Positions 54,631-61,432 of a DNA stretch of 64,000 nucleotides are shown piece after piece. Position numbers and translations under genes: made by a program. This stretch comes from Albidovulum litorale (GTDB lineage Bacteria; Pseudomonadota; Alphaproteobacteria; Rhodobacterales; Rhodobacteraceae). The stretch is from assembly GCF_025751495.1 (NCBI RefSeq), contig NZ_JAOWKZ010000002.1:434001-498000 (forward strand). The letters run 5' to 3'. Each line of letters starts with the position of its first letter. Positions within the stretch are counted from its first letter, which is position 1. The notes under the pieces were generated by a model. The model saw only the letters and a program-made list of their open reading frames with translations, did no database searches and had not been told where the DNA came from.

Positions 54631-55863
54631 ATGACAAATCGTAAGACGCTTCTCGCCGCATTGCTCTTAGGCACTGCGATTGTGAACCCTGCAGCGGCGG
54701 AAACGACGCTCAACGCACTCTTCATGGCGCAGGCTGCCTATAGTGAAGCCGACGTGCGCGCGATGACTGATGCGTTTATCGCGGAGAATCCGGACATAAA
54801 GGTCAATCTGGAGTTTGTTCCTTACGAAGGATTACACGACAAGACCCTACTCGCGCTCGGGTCTGGATCAGGCTACGATGTCGTTCTGTTCGACGTGATC
54901 TGGCCTGCCGAATTCGCCGAGAACAACGTGCTGGTCGACGTCACCGATCGGATCACCCAAGAGATGAAGGACGGCGTGTTGCCGGGGGCGTGGACCACGG
55001 TAGAATATGACGGCAAGCGCTACGGGATGCCGTGGATCCTCGACACCAAGTATCTATTCTACAACAAGGATCTTCTCGCTCAGGCTGGTATTACGGCGCC
55101 GCCGACCACCTGGGAGGAGCTTTCGGAACAGGCTCAGGCCGTGCGGGAAAAGGGACTTCTCGATCATCCCATCGTATGGAGCTGGGCTCAGGCCGAGGCC
55201 GTGATCTGCGATTATACAACGCTCGTCAGCGCCAATGGCGGTGATTTCATCGCCGACGGCAAGCCGGCTTTTCAGACCGGCGGTGGGCTAGAGGCGTTGC
55301 GGTACATGGTCGACAGCTACAACTCGGGCCTGACGAACCCGAATTCCAAGGAATACCTGGAAGAGGATGTCCGGCGGGTCTTCCAGAACGGTGAAGCCGC
55401 GTTCGCACTAAACTGGACCTACATGTACAACCTCGCCAACGATCCGAACGAAAGCAAGGTCGCCGGCAATGTCGGTGTCGCGCCGGCACCCGGCGTTGCC
55501 GGGCAGAGCGTGGTCTCGGCTGTCAACGGCTCGATGGGGCTCGGCATCACCACAACCAGCGAGCACCCGGACGAGGCATGGACTTACATCACCTTCATGA
55601 CCTCTCAGCCGACACAGAACGCTTATGCGCGTCTCAGCCTGCCTATCTGGGCGACGTCGTACGACGATCCCGCGGTTACTGCCGGTCAGGAAGACATGAT
55701 TGCGGCCGCGAAGGTCGGGCTGGCGGCGATGTATCCGCGCCCGACAACGCCGGGTTATCAGGAGATGTCGGCCGCGCTTCAGCAGGCGATCCAGGAGGCA
55801 TTGCTCGGTCAGGCGAGCCCCGCCGATGCACTCGCCGCGGCGGCAGAGGGGGGCGGGCTCTGA
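54631..55863 (+). CDS. Sugar-type ABC transporter solute-binding protein (family 1)
   Basis: A 410-residue periplasmic binding protein. Sec signal MTNRKTLLAALLLGTAIVNPAAAE; no lipobox. The mature part follows the carbohydrate-uptake family 1 pattern: ALFMAQAAYSEADVRAMTDAFIAENPDIKVNLEFVPYEGLHDK near the start, LGSGSGYDVVLFDVIWPAEFAENN, YGMPWILDTKYLFYNKDLL, and AFALNWTYMYNLA. GGAG is 7 bases before ATG 54631; the open frame reaching 54145 is non-coding. It is first in the operon with two permeases, a SIS protein, a PfkB kinase and an ATPase, resembling FrlO of Amadori-compound systems in position. Confidence 0.93.
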   Translation: MTNRKTLLAALLLGTAIVNPAAAETTLNALFMAQAAYSEADVRAMTDAFIAENPDIKVNLEFVPYEGLHDKTLLALGSGSGYDVVLFDVIWPAEFAENNVLVDVTDRITQEMKDGVLPGAWTTVEYDGKRYGMPWILDTKYLFYNKDLLAQAGITAPPTTWEELSEQAQAVREKGLLDHPIVWSWAQAEAVICDYTTLVSANGGDFIADGKPAFQTGGGLEALRYMVDSYNSGLTNPNSKEYLEEDVRRVFQNGEAAFALNWTYMYNLANDPNESKVAGNVGVAPAPGVAGQSVVSAVNGSMGLGITTTSEHPDEAWTYITFMTSQPTQNAYARLSLPIWATSYDDPAVTAGQEDMIAAAKVGLAAMYPRPTTPGYQEMSAALQQAIQEALLGQASPADALAAAAEGGGL

Positions 55864-55942
55864 TGGAGCGCCATGATACGGGCGGCGACTCGCGCCGCCC
55901 GGCATCTCGACACCAGTGCTTGCATTGCGGTCGCAACGCTCG

Positions 55943-56827
55943 ATGAGTCCAGGCTGGACAACGACCCGAGCATGGCTGCTGATGGTGCCATTGCTTCTCG
56001 TCATGCTGTCGGTGATCGGCTGGCCGTTCATCGACACTGTCAGGCTATCTTTCACCGACGCACGGTTGGTCGGTACTGGCGGAGATTTCGTCGGGGCCGC
56101 AAACTACCAACGGATCTTTGCCAGTACGGCTTTTTGGCGCGCCTTCTTTGTTACGACGGAATTCGCGGTCGTATCAGTCTTTGTTGAGGTGGTGCTCGGC
56201 GTTTTGGTGGCTCTACTCCTCTATCAGAACTTTCGCGGGCGAAACATCCTTCGGGCGCTTCTAATCTTGCCTTGGGCGCTACCGACTGTCGTCAACGCAC
56301 TACTCTGGCGACTCATCTACAACCCCGAATACGGCGCGCTCAATGCAGTGCTCGTTCAGACCGGTCTGCTTGATGATTATCGATCCTGGCTCGGTGATCC
56401 GAACAGCGCGCTGGTCGCGCTCATCATTGCCGACGCGTGGAAGAATTTTCCTTTGGTCGCTCTCATCTCGCTCGCCGCACTCCACGCCGTACCGCACGAC
56501 ATCAAGGCAGCGGCCGTCGTAGACGGGGCAAACGCGCTTTCGCGGTTCCGCTACGTGATCCTGCCCTATCTCGCCGGCCCACTGATGGTCGCGCTGATCC
56601 TGCGTACTATCGAGGCATTCAAGGTCTTCGACATTATTTGGGTGATGACCCGTGGCGGCCCTGCAAACAGCACGCGGACGCTGTCCATCTTAGTGTATCA
56701 GGAGGCTTTTTCGTTTCAACGGGCGGGATCTGGCGCGTCGCTCGCGCTGATCGTCACTTTGGCGGTCACGATGCTTGCGGTCACCTATGCGGCGCTGATC
56801 CGAAAGTCGGCGGGGGCACGGTTCTGA
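55943..56827 (+). CDS. Sugar ABC transporter permease 1 (MalF type)
   Basis: A 294-residue inner-membrane permease with six helices, starting with WLLMVPLLLVMLSVIGWPF. The EAA loop that contacts the ATPase is ISLAALHAVPHDIKAAAVVDGANALSRFRYVILP (about residues 185-218). The sequence NILRALLILPWALPTVVNALLW is typical of MalF/UgpA-like permeases. The start at 55943 is the first in-frame ATG; GTG 55916 is possible and no strong ribosome site is seen at either. It follows the binding-protein gene after 79 bases and overlaps permease 2 by one base (TGATG). Confidence 0.9.
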   Translation: MSPGWTTTRAWLLMVPLLLVMLSVIGWPFIDTVRLSFTDARLVGTGGDFVGAANYQRIFASTAFWRAFFVTTEFAVVSVFVEVVLGVLVALLLYQNFRGRNILRALLILPWALPTVVNALLWRLIYNPEYGALNAVLVQTGLLDDYRSWLGDPNSALVALIIADAWKNFPLVALISLAALHAVPHDIKAAAVVDGANALSRFRYVILPYLAGPLMVALILRTIEAFKVFDIIWVMTRGGPANSTRTLSILVYQEAFSFQRAGSGASLALIVTLAVTMLAVTYAALIRKSAGARF

Positions 56828-57672
56828 TGGAGCGGCAAAGCCTTGGCTTCACTTTATTTCTTTACGTTTGCGCTGGCCTCCTAGCCATAATGATCCTCGC
56901 ACCTTTCGCTTGGCTCTTTATAATGAGTATCTCTTCGACGACCGATCTCGTTTCGAAACCGCTGCACTGGTGGCCCGCCGAAACCGACTGGTCGCGCTAC
57001 GGTAGCCTCACAGACCTTACACCCAACACCCATGGTGCGGCACTTATGTCCGCGCTCGTCAATAGTATTGAAGTCGCCGCTATCGCGACCTTTGCCTCGC
57101 TCGTTGTCTCGGTGCCGGCGGGATGGGCGGTGTCGCGCACTCCCGCGGTTGGATGGTCGCTATGGCTCGTCATCGGAACCTACATGCTGCCGCCGGTTGC
57201 GCTGGCCGTGCCGCTTTACATGGGGCTTGCGGCGCTCGGCATGCTGAACACCAAGTTCGGCCTTGCGCTCGTTTATCTCACAATTCTCGCCCCGTTTACG
57301 GCGTGGCTTCTTAAATCCGGCTTCGACCCGATCCCGCGCGATCTTGAGAAGGCGGCCGCGATAGATGGCGCGCGACTTGATCAAACACTTCGGATCATCA
57401 TCCTTCCGCTGGCCGCGCCGGTGATCGGCACAGCAGCGCTCTTCGCCTATCTTTTGGCTTGGGACGAATTCTTCTACGCGCTCCTGTTTACCTCCGATCA
57501 CCGCGCCAAAACGGTCACGGTTGCAATCGCCGATCTTGCCGGCGGCAGGGTGTCCGATTACGGGCTGATTGCGACAGCGGGCGTCATCGCAGCGTTACCA
57601 CCGGTGATCTTTGGCCTTGTTATGCAGCGGACTCTGATTTCTGGTCTGACCAGGGGTGGGGTGAAGGGATGA
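56827..57672 (+). CDS. Sugar ABC transporter permease 2 (MalG type)
   Basis: A 281-residue six-helix permease. Helix 1 region LFLYVCAGLLAIMILAPFAWLFIMSIS followed by WWPAETDWSRY, the usual MalG-type periplasmic loop. The EAA loop is LKSGFDPIPRDLEKAAAIDGARLDQTLRIIILPLAAP. Start ATG 56827 overlaps the stop of permease 1; its own stop overlaps the SIS gene (ATGA). Together with permease 1 it makes the channel. Confidence 0.93.
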   Translation: MERQSLGFTLFLYVCAGLLAIMILAPFAWLFIMSISSTTDLVSKPLHWWPAETDWSRYGSLTDLTPNTHGAALMSALVNSIEVAAIATFASLVVSVPAGWAVSRTPAVGWSLWLVIGTYMLPPVALAVPLYMGLAALGMLNTKFGLALVYLTILAPFTAWLLKSGFDPIPRDLEKAAAIDGARLDQTLRIIILPLAAPVIGTAALFAYLLAWDEFFYALLFTSDHRAKTVTVAIADLAGGRVSDYGLIATAGVIAALPPVIFGLVMQRTLISGLTRGGVKG

Positions 57673-58691
57673 AGGGACCTATGGCGACAGGGACCACATC
57701 GGGCCGCGCGGCGATCGAGAGTGAGATATCGCGCCAGTGGTTGGACGCGCTTTCCAGCTTTGCCGATGTCCGAGACCGTGCGGACGAAGTTGCAGCCTCG
57801 ATTAAACGAAGTGGCCGACTTATCCTTCTTGGAATGGGGGCGTCACACGGTCTGAACCGGGCGGTCGAGCCGGTCTACCGGGCACTGCAAGTGGATGCTG
57901 TGGCACTTCCCATTTCCGAACAGCTAGACCAGCCGCTTTCGATCGCTGACCGTACGATCATCTTCACCTCCCAATCAGGCGAAAGCGCCGAGGTTATTCG
58001 TTGGCTGAACGAGGTGGGCCCCGCAGCGGAGGCATTCGGGTTGACGATGGCCCCCGACTCAACCCTCGCTCGGTCGCTGCCCAGCCTAATCGGCGCGGGC
58101 GGGGTGGAAACCGCGTTTGCCGCAACGCGCAGCATCTTGGTCTGTTTGGCGCTGCACGCGGCAATTCTGTCGGCACTCGGCACCGCCCCGACGACGTTTG
58201 TCCGGGCATTACGGTCACCCAAGGAACCCGATATTTCTAATGCGGTGATTGCCCTAGCGGGCGTTCGCGCTGTGGTAACCTCGGGTCGCAGGCTTCAGGG
58301 CCTGGCCGAGGCGTTGGCGCTCGGATTGACGGAACTCTCGCGGCTGCCCTGCTTCTCGCTTGAGTGCGGCCAGCTTCGCCATGGACCAATGGAGATGTTG
58401 GGACCCGAGGTGGGTATAATTTTCCTGCGCGGCGACGACCCGACAAGTGATCTTGTCCGCAATCTCGCCGAGGCGGTCGCGGCGACGGGGGCGCCGACGG
58501 TAGTTCTCGATGCCTCGGGCCGCACGCCCGTGAAAGGGGCAATCACCATCGATGCCGGGCGCCATGATGGGCTGGCCGCACTCGCAATACTCCTGCCTAT
58601 CGCGCAACGCCTGATGATCGAATTCGCTGCAGTTAGGGTCAACGATCTGGGACGCCCCATCCGCAGCCAGAAGATTACGCGAACCGAATGA
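57669..58691 (+). CDS. SIS-domain sugar-phosphate isomerase/deglycase-like protein
   Basis: A 340-residue protein with two SIS (sugar isomerase) domains. First SIS: LILLGMGASHGLNRAVEPVYRAL and TIIFTSQSGESAEVIRWL; second: VRAVVTSGRRLQGLAEALALGLTEL and the catalytic-type LECGQLRHGPMEML. These are related to the isomerase half of GlmS and to FrlB, which splits fructoselysine-6-phosphate. No glutaminase domain is present, so it is not a GlmS. It is coupled to both permease 2 and the PfkB kinase by 4-base overlaps, as a SIS deglycase and kinase would be in a frl-type pathway. Confidence 0.88.
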   Translation: MKGPMATGTTSGRAAIESEISRQWLDALSSFADVRDRADEVAASIKRSGRLILLGMGASHGLNRAVEPVYRALQVDAVALPISEQLDQPLSIADRTIIFTSQSGESAEVIRWLNEVGPAAEAFGLTMAPDSTLARSLPSLIGAGGVETAFAATRSILVCLALHAAILSALGTAPTTFVRALRSPKEPDISNAVIALAGVRAVVTSGRRLQGLAEALALGLTELSRLPCFSLECGQLRHGPMEMLGPEVGIIFLRGDDPTSDLVRNLAEAVAATGAPTVVLDASGRTPVKGAITIDAGRHDGLAALAILLPIAQRLMIEFAAVRVNDLGRPIRSQKITRTE

Positions 58692-59632
58692 ATGACCTGT
58701 CCCCCCTCGCTGTCGTCGGCAACGTCAATGTCGATCTGATCATGGGGCCGGTTGCGCCATGGCCACGGCCGGGTACCGAAATGATCGTAGATACCAGTGA
58801 CCTCAGGTATGGCGGCGCAGCCGGGAATGTCGCGCTGGCTTGGCGCGCGCTTGGCCGTGAATTCCAGATTGCCGCGAATACTGGCCGAGATGCCCTCGGC
58901 AATTGGCTTCGCAACGGTTTTGCACCTCATTCCGAGGCCTGGCCCGTATCGGATGGGTCAACGATGATTTCAGTCGGCCTGACGCACCCCGATAGCGAGC
59001 GCACGTTTTTTACCACTCAAGGTCACGTGGCCGACCTAACTTGGTCCGATGTGCGCGGGACGCTGGATTGGACGCGGCTTTCCGGCGGAACGCTTCTCCT
59101 ATGCGGCACCTTCGTTACGGATGAGCTGACCGCAGACTATGACAGGCTGATTGACCACGCGCGCGACAAAAACATTCGCGTAGCGCTCGACACCGGTTGG
59201 CCGCCGGGGGGATGGACGACGGCGACCCGCAACCAAGTTTTGGGTTGGTTAGGGCGGTGTGATTGCCTACTTCTTAACGAGATCGAGACACGTGAGCTTT
59301 CCGGCAGCCATGCGGCGGAAGACGCACTATCCGTGTTGCTGCCTCTCATGCCCGACAATGCGCTGGTCGTCATCAAATGCGGCTCGAGCGGCGTCGTCGC
59401 GGCGAGGAGAGACTTGGAGATACTCAAAGTGCCTGCGCCACCGGTCGAGGTCTCGGACACGATCGGTGCAGGCGACATCTTCAACGCCGCCTTTCTCGCG
59501 ATCCGAGCAGATGGGCGGCCTCTTCTTGAATGCCTTGAAGTCGGCGTGCGCACGGCAGCCGCCGCGATTTCGACCTCGCCCCGCCGCTATGGCAGGGATG
59601 TGGAACCGTCAACCCAAGGAGCCTCCGCATGA
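58688..59632 (+). CDS. PfkB-family carbohydrate kinase
   Basis: A 314-residue ribokinase/PfkB-type kinase. N-terminal VVGNVNVDLIMGPVAPWPRPGTE and the glycine-rich LRYGGAAGNVALAWRALG; C-terminal ATP/anion-hole motif VEVSDTIGAGDIFNAAFLA with the catalytic Asp. In frl-type systems the kinase phosphorylates the imported sugar adduct (FrlD), and a SIS protein then cleaves it. Overlaps of 4 bases with the SIS gene and the ATPase gene support a joint role. Confidence 0.9.
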   Translation: MNDLSPLAVVGNVNVDLIMGPVAPWPRPGTEMIVDTSDLRYGGAAGNVALAWRALGREFQIAANTGRDALGNWLRNGFAPHSEAWPVSDGSTMISVGLTHPDSERTFFTTQGHVADLTWSDVRGTLDWTRLSGGTLLLCGTFVTDELTADYDRLIDHARDKNIRVALDTGWPPGGWTTATRNQVLGWLGRCDCLLLNEIETRELSGSHAAEDALSVLLPLMPDNALVVIKCGSSGVVAARRDLEILKVPAPPVEVSDTIGAGDIFNAAFLAIRADGRPLLECLEVGVRTAAAAISTSPRRYGRDVEPSTQGASA

Positions 59633-60696
59633 GTACGCTCGATCTCATCGGAGTAAGCAAATCCTACGGCAGCACTAATATCCTGACGTCCATCGACATC
59701 TCGCTAGCCAGTGGCGAGTTCCTCGTGCTGCTCGGCGCCTCAGGATGCGGCAAGTCGACGATCCTCAACATCATTGCCGGCCTTCTGTCGCCCACGTCGG
59801 GCGAAGTCAGGATCGACGGCAAGCGTATAAACGAAGTTCACCCTAAGAACCGCGATATTGCGATGGTCTTCCAGTCCTACGCGCTCTATCCCAACCTGAC
59901 GGTGGAGCGTAATATCGGGTTTGGCCTCGAAATGCGCGGCGTGGGCAAGGCGGAACGGCAGGCGGCGATCCAAAAGGTCGCCCGGATTCTCAAGATCGAC
60001 GGTTTGCTTGACCGCAAGCCGGCCCAGCTCTCCGGCGGTCAACGCCAGCGCGTCGCAATCGGTCGCGCGCTGGTCAGAGAGCCTAAGATCTTCCTTTTCG
60101 ACGAGCCGCTCTCGAACCTCGATGCCAAGCTCCGAATGGAGATGCGAGCCGAGCTAAAACGGCTGCACCGGATGCTCGGGACGACCGTCGTCTATGTGAC
60201 CCACGACCAGATCGAAGCGATGACTCTGGCCACGAGGATCGCTGTAATGCGCGAGGGCCAGATCGAACAGATCGGCACGCCAGAAGAGATTTACAACAGG
60301 CCAGCTACAGCCTTTGTGGCCGAATTCGTCGGTGCTCCGCCTATGAACATGATCGACGCCACGCTGGATGCTGACTGCCTCCAACTGGAGGGGTCGGGAC
60401 AGCGGATCGCGTTACCGGGCAAGAGAAGCAGGTCGCGCCAGGTGATCCTAGGCCTGCGTCCCGAGGATCTTCACATCGCCGATGCGTCGGATGAATTGGT
60501 CATCGACGCGACGGTGGATTTCGCCGAACCGACGGGCCCGGACATCATTGTCTTTGCCCGCCATGGCGGAAATCCGCTTGTCGCAAGTCTCCCATCGCAT
60601 CTGCAAATAGACCCGGAAAGTCAGACACGTTTCTCGTTTTCCATTGAAAACATGCATATTTTTGATCGGGAAACGGGTCAACGGATCGAACCTTGA
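59629..60696 (+). CDS. Sugar ABC transporter ATP-binding protein (MalK/UgpC type)
   Basis: A 355-residue ATPase. Walker A LLGASGCGKSTIL, signature LSGGQRQRVAIGRALVREPK, Walker B IFLFDEPLSNLDAKLR and H-loop VYVTHDQIEAMTLATRI. The C-terminal TOBE/OB domain (about 240-355) is of MalK type (GLRPEDLHI). It energises the two permeases encoded upstream. It closes the six-gene operon, with the ATG overlapping the kinase stop. Confidence 0.95.
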   Translation: MSTLDLIGVSKSYGSTNILTSIDISLASGEFLVLLGASGCGKSTILNIIAGLLSPTSGEVRIDGKRINEVHPKNRDIAMVFQSYALYPNLTVERNIGFGLEMRGVGKAERQAAIQKVARILKIDGLLDRKPAQLSGGQRQRVAIGRALVREPKIFLFDEPLSNLDAKLRMEMRAELKRLHRMLGTTVVYVTHDQIEAMTLATRIAVMREGQIEQIGTPEEIYNRPATAFVAEFVGAPPMNMIDATLDADCLQLEGSGQRIALPGKRSRSRQVILGLRPEDLHIADASDELVIDATVDFAEPTGPDIIVFARHGGNPLVASLPSHLQIDPESQTRFSFSIENMHIFDRETGQRIEP

Positions 60697-60802
60697 CACG
60701 GTATAGCCACAAAAAGCCCATGATCGCGGATTAGACCCGCTTTCCAGCGCGTGACAGATCGGACATATTCACACTTTCCTAGATATTGGAGAGGACCTAT
60801 CG

Positions 60803-61411
60803 ATGCGCGTAAAATCGAGCAAGCTTATTTTGGCCACCGCAACCTGCCTGAGCCTGTCGGCCTGTGTGGAAACGCCGGTGTCCCGGGCGCAGAACCTTGA
60901 CGCGAGAGTGGACTCCCCGACCCTCACGAGTGCGCAGCCTGCGGAAACCTCCAAGAATTTTTCAATCTACCTGACCGGATACACCTATTGGGACAATACG
61001 CCCCCGGGATCGGCAGCGATTGCCCGCCCGGTTCTTCGTCAGCGAGCCGGCGGTACAGGTTCATGGAGAAGCCCAATCACGATTGCTGTGGGACACAGCA
61101 TCGTTAACGGGCGTCAGACGCTAGACTACCCTGAGGGTACGCGGTTTTATCTTCCTCGGCTGAGAAAATACGCCATCGTAGAAGATGTCTGCGGTGACGG
61201 ACCGACACCCCAAGGCGGGCCATGCCACACAGGCCACAATGGTCACCCCTGGCTTGACATTTGGATTGGCGGCAAGGACGTGTCGCCGCAGGAATCCGAT
61301 GCCTGTGCCCGCCGCATCACCGCAGTTCAGACCGCGATAATCAACCCTCCGCGCGACTTGCCGGTACAGGAAGGTGAGATCGCGACGGGCGGCTGTCAGG
61401 TCTTTCTTTGA
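60803..61411 (+). CDS. Secreted lipoprotein, 3D/double-psi barrel-like
   Basis: A 202-residue lipoprotein: signal ILATATCLSLSAC with lipidated Cys (about residue 20). After a linker the mature domain (about 52-200) has the segments LTGYTYWDNTPPGSAAIARPVL, TIAVGHSIVNGRQTLDYPEGTRFYLPRL, KYAIVEDVCGDG and HPWLDIWIGGK. Together these resemble the 3D/double-psi beta-barrel fold of MltA-like and expansin-like proteins, with the acidic VED and WLD residues at usual catalytic places. Several Cys in CGDG, GPCHTG and DAC could form disulfides. GGAGAGG precedes the ATG. Polysaccharide or cell-wall contact is inferred. Convergent with the large fusion gene. Confidence 0.72.
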   Translation: MRVKSSKLILATATCLSLSACVETPVSRAQNLDARVDSPTLTSAQPAETSKNFSIYLTGYTYWDNTPPGSAAIARPVLRQRAGGTGSWRSPITIAVGHSIVNGRQTLDYPEGTRFYLPRLRKYAIVEDVCGDGPTPQGGPCHTGHNGHPWLDIWIGGKDVSPQESDACARRITAVQTAIINPPRDLPVQEGEIATGGCQVFL

Positions 61412-61432
61412 GATTTACAATAGGTTCGCCCG

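Noticed and set aside
57669-58691. Glutamine-fructose-6-phosphate aminotransferase (GlmS)
   Set aside because: Only the SIS isomerase part is present, at 340 residues; the N-terminal glutaminase domain with its Cys is absent.
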